The position numbers and the translations under genes were made by a program. Positions 1-5,436 of a stretch of 25,017 bases of DNA are shown here, piece after piece. How positions within the stretch are numbered: position 1 is the first letter of the stretch; each line of letters begins with the position of its first letter. Origin of the DNA: Bin22 sp034428635 (lineage in GTDB: Bacteria > Chloroflexota > Dehalococcoidia > Lucifugimonadales > UBA3495). Below the pieces are notes generated by a model. It saw only the letters and a program-made list of their open reading frames with translations, was not told the DNA's origin and did not search any database. Location: NCBI GenBank assembly GCA_034428635.1, contig DAOUHR010000080.1, forward strand, positions 1 through 25,017, written 5' to 3'.

Positions 1-1
1 G

Positions 2-370
2 GAAGAACCTGAAAACGGTATTCATCCCGAAAAGCTATCCGTGATGTACAAGCTGCTGATGGATATTGCCTCTGATCCGTGGTACGCAGTAGGGCTCGAC
101 AACCCCCTGCGTCAAATAATTGTGGCTACCCACTCTCCTTTTTTCGTGCAGTTGCAGGACAGGAAAGACCTAGTAATCGCGAGGCAAAGAGCCTGGACAG
201 ATTTGGATGGAACCGTTTATCGCACCTTAAGATGTAGCCCATGCAATGACACTTGGCGATGTTATGACAATCGTCGGGATTATGTGGACCCGACATCTCT
301 GTTGACTTACCTACTGCCTCCCGAGGAAGCTCAAATTGCTTTGCCTTCTAGCTTTTGGGAGAGTCTATGA
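2..370 (+). CDS. AAA family ATPase, C-terminal part (5' end outside window)
   Basis: The reading frame is open from the first bases, so the N-terminus with the Walker A motif lies upstream of the window. The visible part opens with EEPENGIHP, the acidic end of a Walker B strand followed by the D-loop, as in ABC-like AAA_21/AAA_15 ATPases. About 25-30 residues later comes IIVATHSPFF, the switch-histidine (H-loop) strand. These two motifs in this order are diagnostic of the SMC/OLD-like ATPase class. The stop TGA overlaps the start of the next gene (ATGA), implying translational coupling with a TOPRIM-like protein. The family commonly works as the ATPase half of two-gene defence or DNA-processing modules; that role is inferred here. 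The exact subfamily cannot be fixed from a fragment. Confidence 0.8.
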   Translation, partial: EEPENGIHPEKLSVMYKLLMDIASDPWYAVGLDNPLRQIIVATHSPFFVQLQDRKDLVIARQRAWTDLDGTVYRTLRCSPCNDTWRCYDNRRDYVDPTSLLTYLLPPEEAQIALPSSFWESL

Positions 371-1002
371 CAATCAGAGTCCTGCTGGTGTGCGAAGGCA
401 CTTCCGACGGGGGCTTGATGAACCATGTACAGCAACTGATCATCCGGTACGGGGTTTCAGATCCGATTCCTTTGACCTGGATGCGGGGAAGGGACCCGGA
501 ACAGAAGATCAAAAATGGCCTTGAAATGGTCGGCGAATGCGACCTTTTGATGGTGCATCGGGATGCCGATTCTCAAATTGATACCAGTAGTTCCGGACCG
601 GAAAAAAGACGCCAAGAGATAGAATCGGCAATTTCCCGAGCCGGTTACAACGGCCCCTGGGTAGGGGTCGTGCCAGTCCAGGCAATGGAAAGTTGGTTGC
701 TCCTTGACGAATCTGCCATACGCGAAGTGGTGGGTAACCCGCGATCTTCGGTTCCTTTGCACCTACCTTTGCCATCGAGAGTTGAAGAGGTGTCGGATCC
801 CAAACAAACACTGCAGGATGCTCTGGAAATCGCCAGCGAACAGAGCGGGAGGCGCCTCGCGAGGATAAAGAGAGACTTTCCTCAACATAGAAGGATACTC
901 CTGGAGAACTTGCCTGCTGGCCGGTTTCTCGAGCAGGTACCTTCTTGGTGCAGATTTCGAGACGAGATTGCAGCCGCCCTCAAGGAGATCCCCGGATTGT
1001 GA
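367..1002 (+). CDS. TOPRIM-like protein (DUF4276/RloB-like) paired with the ATPase
   Basis: This is a 211-residue protein. I chose ATG 367 because it forms an ATGA overlap with the ATPase stop; a TTG at 355 is in frame but less likely. The N-terminus reads MTIRVLLVCEGTSDGGL, a beta strand followed by the conserved Glu-Gly of TOPRIM domains. At about residues 60-70 LLMVHRDAD supplies the Asp-x-Asp acidic pair, and near residue 105 PVQAMESWLL matches the 'xxAxExWLL' block seen in DUF4276/RloB-type proteins. TOPRIM domains bind divalent metal and usually cleave nucleic acid. With the coupled AAA ATPase the arrangement resembles OLD/RloAB-like anti-phage modules. The fold assignment is from motifs seen; the nuclease and defence roles are inferred. 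Confidence 0.65.
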   Translation: MTIRVLLVCEGTSDGGLMNHVQQLIIRYGVSDPIPLTWMRGRDPEQKIKNGLEMVGECDLLMVHRDADSQIDTSSSGPEKRRQEIESAISRAGYNGPWVGVVPVQAMESWLLLDESAIREVVGNPRSSVPLHLPLPSRVEEVSDPKQTLQDALEIASEQSGRRLARIKRDFPQHRRILLENLPAGRFLEQVPSWCRFRDEIAAALKEIPGL

Positions 1003-1145
1003 CAATCTGATTTGTCGAACACTTTTGCCAGTCACTATTGACAATCGTTTGAGGTAGGGTGGCGGGGAGAATCCACGGCTTTCCAGACCTACCGACCTAT
1101 ACAAAGCGGTGGTATTAGGATGAAGCCAAAGCGAGAAGGAGCACC

Positions 1146-2048
1146 ATGCAAATTGGCGCTATTTTCCCCCAAACGGAAATCGGGGCAGACCCCGGGGCCA
1201 TAAGGGAGTATGCCCAGGCGGCTGAGGAACTGGGTTATTCCCACCTGTTCATCGCGGATCATGTTCTGGGGGCAAGCTCGGACCATCATGCTCATGTGGC
1301 CGGTGGCTACTATACGCACCAGGCCATAATCCACGAGTCCTTCACCACCATGGGCTACCTTGCCGCCATAACCCAGCGCATCGGGCTGACCACCGGCATA
1401 CTCATCCTGCCCCAGCGGGCCACGGCCCTGGTCGCCAAGCAAGCGGCGGCGGTGGACGTGCTCAGCAACGGGCGCCTGCGCCTGGGCATTGGGGTGGGCT
1501 GGAATCACGTGGAGTACGAGGCCCTGAATCGGAACTTTCGGGACCGGGGGCGGCGCAGCGAGGAGCAGATCGCTTTGATGCGGGAACTGTGGACCAAGGA
1601 GGTAGTGGACTTCCACGGTCGCTGGCACCGGGTGGACAACGCCGGTCTCAACCCCCTGCCGGTGCAGCGGCCCATACCCGTGTGGCTGGGCGCCGGCAGC
1701 AGCACCAGTCCCTTGCCGCCGGAACCGGTGCTTCGCCGCATTGCTACCATCTCCGATGGCTGGTTTCCCAACTTCGAACCCGAGGAACCGGGACGCCAAG
1801 CCATTGCCTCCCTGCGGGAATACGTCCGCGCCTCCGGCAGGGACGAGTCAGCAGTGGGGATCGAAGGCCGTATCCGCATTGACGGCAAGCAACCCGAGGA
1901 CTGGGTGGACGAAGCCCGTGGCTGGCAGGACCTGGGGGCAGTCAGCATTACCGTCGAGGCACGGCGCGGCGGCCTGGAAGGGGTGGACCAGCACATCGAC
2001 GCCATTGTCCGCTTCCGGGAGGCTTTGTCCGACCTGGGCGACTGGTAA
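1146..2048 (+). CDS. LLM-class F420-dependent oxidoreductase (Rv2161c-like)
   Basis: This 300-residue protein is a luciferase-like monooxygenase-fold (TIM barrel) oxidoreductase. It starts MQIGAIFPQTEIG, then AEELGYSHLFIADHVLG, the signature of the F420-dependent Rv2161c family (TIGR03619). RLRLGIGVGW at about residues 115-124 is the conserved flavin/F420-site strand, and PIPVWLGAG at about 177-185 the next barrel strand. Length is normal for the family and the frame is intact. ATG 1146 is preceded by GGAG at a usable distance. It is monocistronic: the nearest upstream gene ends 143 bp away and a strong terminator follows at 2102-2130. Such enzymes are numerous in actinobacteria and Chloroflexota and their substrates are rarely known; none is suggested here. 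Confidence 0.88.
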   Translation: MQIGAIFPQTEIGADPGAIREYAQAAEELGYSHLFIADHVLGASSDHHAHVAGGYYTHQAIIHESFTTMGYLAAITQRIGLTTGILILPQRATALVAKQAAAVDVLSNGRLRLGIGVGWNHVEYEALNRNFRDRGRRSEEQIALMRELWTKEVVDFHGRWHRVDNAGLNPLPVQRPIPVWLGAGSSTSPLPPEPVLRRIATISDGWFPNFEPEEPGRQAIASLREYVRASGRDESAVGIEGRIRIDGKQPEDWVDEARGWQDLGAVSITVEARRGGLEGVDQHIDAIVRFREALSDLGDW

Positions 2049-2101
2049 CATTTTCCCAAGCATCACTAACCCGGCAACATCGCCGACAATAGACTCCATA
2101 T

Positions 2102-2130
2102 AAGGGGCCTGCACACTACCGGCCCCTTTT
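2102..2130 (+). terminator. Rho-independent terminator of the LLM oxidoreductase gene
   Basis: An 8 bp perfect stem (AAGGGGCC 2102-2109 with GGCCCCTT 2121-2128) with an 11 nt loop ends in TTTT. It lies 54 bp after the oxidoreductase stop and separates that gene from the small-protein cluster. Apart from this hairpin I see nothing in 2049-2271. Confidence 0.85.
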
Positions 2131-2271
2131 GCCTCGCCCCGGTTTCCTCAACTTCTCCGGCTCCGCTTCAACTCGCTGCTTCTTCCAATACCCTTTTAGC
2201 TGACTGCCGCCACTGTCAAGAAATTCAATAAAACATTTACAACTCCAATACGAAAAGGACGATAGTATCCC

Positions 2272-2300
2272 TTGACAAGATACTGGGGGTTGTATATCAT
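2272..2300 (+). promoter_or_regulatory. Sigma70-type promoter of small-protein unit 1
   Basis: TTGACA (2272-2277) is separated by 17 bp from TATCAT (2295-2300). The -35 is perfect and the spacer optimal. It lies about 60 bp upstream of the A1 start, and two closely similar promoters precede the next two units. Confidence 0.75.
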
Positions 2301-2358
2301 ACATGTAGATATTAACCACTGCTCAGTATTCTATTATGAGCGGTGGGTGGAGGTAACG

Positions 2359-2547
2359 ATGAAGGCAAACGCATCACTGCACACAGACCCTAACCACGCC
2401 GGGCTGTTCAACCGGATAGCCAATGACCTGTCGGCTGCCCTGGAATGGCTGGCCGGGCCGGCCATGTCAGAGCAGGAACGGCGAGAGCGCCTGATGGCCG
2501 AGGTCCAGAACCTGAAGCACGAGACCAGCGCGATTCAGACGCATTAA
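2359..2547 (+). CDS. Small orphan protein A1 of a duplicated pair (GPAMSE motif)
   Basis: This 62-residue protein is of no family I recognise. ATG 2359 is chosen because GGAGG (2349-2353) lies 5 nt upstream; earlier in-frame starts would overlap the promoter. The sequence has LHTDPNHAGLFNRIA, then ALEWLAGPAMSEQERRERL, then a charged, probably helical tail. The core [LF]xRIAxxLxxAxxWxxGPAMSE is shared with B1, A2 and B2, and the 'LHxDxNHxxL' N-terminus specifically with A2. There is no signal peptide and no convincing membrane segment. It is first in a two-gene unit with B1, 35 bp apart, with its own promoter and a terminator after B1. Coding is supported by four-way conservation with conservative substitutions. 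Function unknown. Confidence 0.75.
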   Translation: MKANASLHTDPNHAGLFNRIANDLSAALEWLAGPAMSEQERRERLMAEVQNLKHETSAIQTH

Positions 2548-2582
2548 ACGAATTCAAGACACTTACTGAAGGAGTAATATTT

Positions 2583-2774
2583 ATGTTGGAACAGGAAAAC
2601 AACACTAATGAAACTGTCGAAGCCAGTATCCTGGAGCGGATTGCCCAGAGCATCCTTATCGGGTACGCCTGGGTCTCCGGCCCCGCTATGAGCGATCAGC
2701 AGCGCATGGAGAAGGAACTGGCCAAGGCCCACGTTCTTGAAATGGAACTGGAGAGCACCAGCATCGTCAGTTAG
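2583..2774 (+). CDS. Small orphan protein B1 of a duplicated pair (GPAMSD motif)
   Basis: A 63-residue protein from ATG 2583, with AAGGAG (2569-2574) 8 nt upstream. It has an Asn/Glu-rich N-terminus, then ILERIAQSILIGYAWVSGPA, MSDQQR and a helical, charged tail. It is closest to B2: LERIAQSIL and AWVSGPAMS are identical in the two, while the flanks differ. A1 and A2 share the same core more distantly. It is the second gene of unit 1 and is followed 37 bp later by a strong terminator. The Trp-hydrophobic-Gly-Pro-Ala turn between two predicted helices is the most conserved feature and is probably the functional or packing element. No known family is recognised and no function is proposed. Confidence 0.75.
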   Translation: MLEQENNTNETVEASILERIAQSILIGYAWVSGPAMSDQQRMEKELAKAHVLEMELESTSIVS

Positions 2775-2811
2775 TCCGCATGCTGGCGCGGTAAACCGCC
2801 AACTGAATCTC

Positions 2812-2842
2812 ATCCCCGCCTTCTCGGCGGGGATTTTCGTTT
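2812..2842 (+). terminator. Rho-independent terminator of small-protein unit 1
   Basis: A perfect 9 bp stem (ATCCCCGCC 2812-2820 with GGCGGGGAT 2826-2834), 5 nt loop, then TTTTCGTTT. It closes unit 1. Between here and the promoter at 2986 I see no gene. Confidence 0.88.
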
Positions 2843-2985
2843 GAGTTGCGCGGCACCCCACTGAAGCTCCTATTTACTGGAATTCTAACAGTCCTGACTT
2901 GGAACCTGGGTCATCTTCTCGACTGTGCCCCTCACATTTTGAGCGCTGCCGAATGAGCAGTATTCATTTATCGTTATAAGCAGAC

Positions 2986-3014
2986 TTGACACGCTTTATA
3001 TCAAGTCTTATAAT
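2986..3014 (+). promoter_or_regulatory. Consensus sigma70-type promoter of small-protein unit 2
   Basis: TTGACA (2986-2991), 17 bp spacer, TATAAT (3009-3014): a perfect match to the consensus. The first 20 bases from 2985 match those at 3647 before gene C at 19 positions, and TTGA...TCAA forms an imperfect palindrome over the -35 and spacer. Expected start is near 3021, leaving only about 20 nt of leader before the A2 start. Confidence 0.85.
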
Positions 3015-3040
3015 TCAAGCATAGCAACAAGGAGGATTGA

Positions 3041-3220
3041 ATGCACCTACACATTGCCCTGCACAAGGACCACAACCACAATGAACTGCTTGGGCGCATA
3101 TCCCGAGATCTGGGCGCCGCCCTGGACTGGGTAAGCGGCCCGGCCACGACCGAGCAGGACCGTGCGCAACTGCGCCTGGCCGACGTTCGCAACCGGGCCT
3201 ATGAGAACGGCGTTCTTTAG
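3041..3220 (+). CDS. Small orphan protein A2 (paralogue of A1)
   Basis: A 59-residue protein from ATG 3041, which has AAGGAGG (3029-3035) 5 nt upstream and a consensus promoter just before that. It reads MHLHIALHKDHNHNELLGRI, then SRDLGAALDWVSGPATTEQD, then a short charged tail. It aligns along its length with A1: LHxDxNH, RI, L-AAL-W, GPA and EQ-R are shared. The motif is slightly changed (GPATTE for GPAMSE). The His/Asp-rich N-terminus (HLHIALHKDHNHN) could bind metal, but that is a guess. It is the first gene of unit 2, 42 bp before B2. Divergence from A1 at many third positions and conservative sites indicates an old duplication kept under selection. Confidence 0.75.
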   Translation: MHLHIALHKDHNHNELLGRISRDLGAALDWVSGPATTEQDRAQLRLADVRNRAYENGVL

Positions 3221-3262
3221 GCCGACGCGGCAAGCAGCAAGACTGACTAGGGAGGATTGCCA

Positions 3263-3445
3263 TTGAATACTCAGGACAACGCTACTAACACCACCACAGC
3301 CAGCGTGCTGGAACGAATCGCCCAGAGCATCCTGGTGGCTCACGCCTGGGTATCCGGGCCGGCCATGAGCGAACGAGAACGCGTCCAGCGGGAACTGGTC
3401 AAGGCCGAAGCCACCGGAAACACGGGCGCCGGCATAGCCGGCTAG
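3263..3445 (+). CDS. Small orphan protein B2 (paralogue of B1)
   Basis: A 60-residue protein. TTG 3263 is chosen because GGAGG (3251-3255) is 7 nt upstream; TTG 3257 is also in frame but only 1 nt from that site. The N-terminus NTQDNATNTTTAS is polar, followed by VLERIAQSILVAHAWVSGPA, MSERER, then a Gly/Ala-rich tail. It is near-identical to B1 across the core and unlike it at both ends. The SD context GGAGGATTG is the same as that of A2, 220 bp upstream. It closes unit 2 and is followed by a terminator. Function unknown. Whether A and B proteins form hetero- or homo-oligomers through the shared core is open. Confidence 0.72.
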   Translation: MNTQDNATNTTTASVLERIAQSILVAHAWVSGPAMSERERVQRELVKAEATGNTGAGIAG

Positions 3446-3481
3446 CAGGTGCCCAATGCAAGTGGCATCCAGAAACAGCCG

Positions 3482-3507
3482 ATCCCTCGTTGCAGTGAGG
3501 GATTTTT
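3482..3507 (+). terminator. Rho-independent terminator of small-protein unit 2
   Basis: A 7 bp perfect stem (ATCCCTC 3482-3488 with GAGGGAT 3497-3503), 8 nt loop, then TTTTT. It closes unit 2, about 36 bp after the B2 stop. Confidence 0.8.
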
Positions 3508-3575
3508 CATGACCGGCTAGACAGTAACAGGACCAATAAATGGACACGCTAGCGGCCGATTGGAACCGGTTAAAG

Positions 3576-3614
3576 TTGACATAGTGAAAATCTTCACTAT
3601 TGAGCATTAGTGAA
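3576..3614 (+). promoter_or_regulatory. Candidate operator palindrome inside an upstream promoter of gene C
   Basis: A perfect 8 bp inverted repeat with 4 nt spacer, ATAGTGAA-AATC-TTCACTAT (3581-3600), overlaps a possible promoter, TTGACA (3576-3581), 16 bp, TATTGA (3598-3603). A third half-site, TAGTGAA, lies at 3608-3614. Such placement is typical of a repressor operator. No regulator gene is adjacent. Confidence 0.5.
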
Positions 3615-3647
3615 CTATTTCATTTGTTGTATTTTGGGTAAATAGGC

Positions 3648-3676
3648 TTGACACGGTTTATATCAATATGTAACAT
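3648..3676 (+). promoter_or_regulatory. Sigma70-type promoter of gene C (unit 3)
   Basis: TTGACA (3648-3653), 17 bp spacer, TAACAT (3671-3676). The block CTTGACACGGTTTATATCAA from 3647 is the same as in the unit 2 promoter except for one base, so the two units are probably controlled together. Confidence 0.75.
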
Positions 3677-3746
3677 CTTACGTATAGAAACGGGAACCCA
3701 ATGGCGAACCCATAACTTCTTCGTTCGATGAAAAGGAGGTGACACC

Positions 3747-3941
3747 ATGGTAACTCTGGGACTGCGGCAGGAAGTCGAGGAATTTAACCAGGCATTGGAA
3801 GAAAAGGTAGCCGAGCAGGTGGTAGAAATCATGGAAGCCGCCAAAGCCGAAGAGGAAACGGTCGGGGAAACTTCTCCCGTTACCCCCACCTGGAAGTTTT
3901 CGATGCCCTTTGCGGGAGTACGGTACTTCAGCTACGACTAG
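3747..3941 (+). CDS. Small orphan protein C, acidic helix plus aromatic tail
   Basis: A 64-residue protein from ATG 3747 with a near-ideal Shine-Dalgarno, AAGGAGGT (3733-3740), 6 nt upstream. Residues 1-40 are highly acidic and probably one amphipathic helix (EEKVAEQVVEIMEAAKAEEE). After a Thr/Pro linker the last 19 residues (TPTWKFSMPFAGVRYFSYD) are rich in aromatics with almost no acidic residues. It does not share the GPAMSE core of A and B, but it has a matching promoter and its own terminator, so it reads as a third member of the set. The two-part plan recalls leader-plus-core peptides, but no maturation enzyme or exporter is nearby and I do not call it a precursor. Function unknown. Confidence 0.72.
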   Translation: MVTLGLRQEVEEFNQALEEKVAEQVVEIMEAAKAEEETVGETSPVTPTWKFSMPFAGVRYFSYD

Positions 3942-3987
3942 TGTCCGTGGCTACTTCTCCGCCCTACCCGTACCCCGCAAACTCGAA

Positions 3988-4017
3988 GCCCCCGGTAAAA
4001 CCGGGGGCGTTACTTTT
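3988..4017 (+). terminator. Rho-independent terminator of gene C
   Basis: A perfect 8 bp stem (GCCCCCGG 3988-3995 with CCGGGGGC 4001-4008), loop TAAAA, then GTTACTTTT. It ends unit 3. From here to the insertion sequence at 4099 I see no gene. Confidence 0.85.
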
Positions 4018-4087
4018 GCCCTTGTGACTTAGTCATTCGCCTGGTTGCCTGTCCAGCCTGCTAATCACTCATCTCTTTCCTTTGCCT

Positions 4088-4098
4088 GGTCGCCTGGC
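4088..4098. repeat. Left copies of two overlapping 10 bp target duplications
   Basis: GGTCGCCTGG at 4088-4097 recurs at 6888-6897, just past the right end of MITE-A copy 1. GTCGCCTGGC at 4089-4098 recurs at 6682-6691, just past the right end of the insertion sequence. The frames differ by one base, which shows that the IS inserted across the left junction of an already present MITE. Confidence 0.85.
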
Positions 4099-4165
4099 CA
4101 GGGCAAACGCATTCTAGATTGAAGGGGCTGATAGAATCTGGGGCCAGGCAAGGGGTATATTCAGT
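4099..4165 (+). repeat. Left terminal inverted repeat of the ISAs1-type element
   Basis: This matches the reverse complement of 6617-6681 at all but about three substitutions and a one-base gap. The outermost bases are CAGGGCAAACGC; the same CAGGGCAA(A/T)CGC start is found on both ends of MITE-A. Confidence 0.88.
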
Positions 4166-4253
4166 TTTCAAAACGACAGGTGATCCGTGCATCAGTATTC
4201 CCTTCTTGTGAATTATCGGTTAGTGGCATGTTGTCTCCCCATGCTCACCTCAT

Positions 4254-5159
4254 TCAGGGGGCAGGCGGGCTTGCCTGTCCATCATAGTCATCGCCCCAGC
4301 ACACCGCCGAGCCATCCGCCCGCAACGCGCAGGTGTGGCTCCCACCGCTGCTGATGGCCACGAAAGTCTCACCTTCCGGCGGGCTTGCCTTACCGTACGC
4401 GTTATCGCCCCAGCACACCGGCGTGCCGTCTTGGCGCAACGCGCAGGCGTGGTCCCCAAAGGTGCTGATGGCCGCGAAGGTCTCCCCCTCCGGCGGCCTA
4501 TCCTGATCATCGAGTCTATTGCCCCAGCACACAACCGAGCCGTCTTCCCGCAACCCGCAGGAGAGGCTCTCACCGAGGCTGATTGTGGCGAAGGTCTCCC
4601 CTTGCGGCGGGTCTGGCGGACCATAAATGTCAGGTGCCCAGCACCTTGGCGTGCCGTCTTCCCGCAACCCACAGGTATGCCGAGATCGGCCGTCGATGGC
4701 CACGAAGGTCTCCCCCTCGGGCGGCGTTATGTCACCATATGGGTTTCTACCCCAGCAGACCGCCGAGCCGTCCTCGCGCAACGCGCAGGTGTAGGTCCCA
4801 CTGGCGCTGATTGTCGCGAAGGTCTCCCCCTCCGGCGGGCTTCCCTGAGCATTAAGGTCGCTGCCCCAGCACACCGGCGAGCCGTCTTCCCGCAACGCAC
4901 ATGTGTGGTATCCACCGCTGCTGATGGCCACGAAAGTCTCACCTTCCGGCGGGCTTATCTGACCGTATTCGTTCCAACCCCAGCACTCCGCTGAGCCGTC
5001 TTCCCGCAACATGCAGGTGTGAAGCCCACCGCTGCTGATGGCTGTGGCGTCGGCCCTTTCGACTTTGGCCTTTTCGCCGGTCGCGCAGGCCGCAAGCAAG
5101 GACATGGAAACCAGGACGGATATCAATGAAATGACCAATGGAAGTATTTTGAAGTTCAC
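4254..5159 (-). CDS. Lipoprotein of seven RCC1-like repeats, IS passenger
   Basis: About 301 residues from GTG 5159, preceded by GGAGAG at 10 nt; GTG 5177 is in frame but has no clear ribosome site. The N-terminus NFKILPLVISLISVLVSMSL followed by LAAC is a lipoprotein signal with a good lipobox, so the mature protein should be lipid-anchored outside the cytoplasmic membrane. The rest is seven repeats of 38 residues with consensus AISSGGxHTCALREDGSxVC then WG and PPEGETF, the RCC1_2 type, predicted to close into a seven-bladed propeller. Every repeat keeps two cysteines (HTC and CWG), suggesting disulfides. The frame is intact although the neighbouring transposase is not. It lies within the terminal repeats of the ISAs1-type element and so travels as a passenger. 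Its ligand is unknown. Confidence 0.8.
   Translation of the reverse strand: MNFKILPLVISLISVLVSMSLLAACATGEKAKVERADATAISSGGLHTCMLREDGSAECWGWNEYGQISPPEGETFVAISSGGYHTCALREDGSPVCWGSDLNAQGSPPEGETFATISASGTYTCALREDGSAVCWGRNPYGDITPPEGETFVAIDGRSRHTCGLREDGTPRCWAPDIYGPPDPPQGETFATISLGESLSCGLREDGSVVCWGNRLDDQDRPPEGETFAAISTFGDHACALRQDGTPVCWGDNAYGKASPPEGETFVAISSGGSHTCALRADGSAVCWGDDYDGQASPPAP
4257..5042 (-). repeat. Seven tandem 114 bp coding repeats
   Basis: Each unit encodes one 38-residue RCC1-like repeat. Blocks such as the one encoding PPEGETF are nearly identical between units, while the stretch between CWG and PPEG varies. Units 4 and 5 (counted from the N-terminus) are the most diverged. These are coding repeats, not a CRISPR array. 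Confidence 0.85.
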
Positions 5160-5436
5160 AATTGCCCAACTCTCCACATTAAATGACGATGCTTGCGCGT
5201 CGCCTCTATGATGGTGCGAGGATCGATGTGCTCATAAAGATGGAGCGGCATTGAAGGCGCCTTGAAAGAGATGTGCTCTGACTCACCTTGTTCCGGCGGT
5301 CGCAGGACTCGATGGTCCGCTTTGGTCGGCTGGTGCGTCTTGGTCGTTCCATAGCATGCTTCGGACACCATTATATTGCTTGATATTACTTGCGCGCCGC
5401 ATTCTGAAATACAGAAACATCCCGGGCAACGGCTTT

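Noticed and set aside
1038..1060. TTGACA at 1038 as promoter of the LLM oxidoreductase
   Set aside because: No -10 box at 16-18 bp; TAGGGT is only 11 bp away.
2359..3941. The small-protein cluster as a ribosomally made peptide gene cluster
   Set aside because: No maturation enzyme, protease or exporter gene lies in the window, and the A/B proteins conserve their centre, not a leader.
4254..5060. Regular 114 bp repeats that could suggest a CRISPR array
   Set aside because: The repeats are in frame, encode RCC1-like protein repeats in an open frame with a signal peptide, and have no unique 30-40 bp spacers.
5156..5371. Possible 71-codon minus-strand gene between the RCC1 gene and the transposase
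   Set aside because: ATG at 5371 has no ribosome site, no homology is recognised and its end overlaps the lipoprotein start region.
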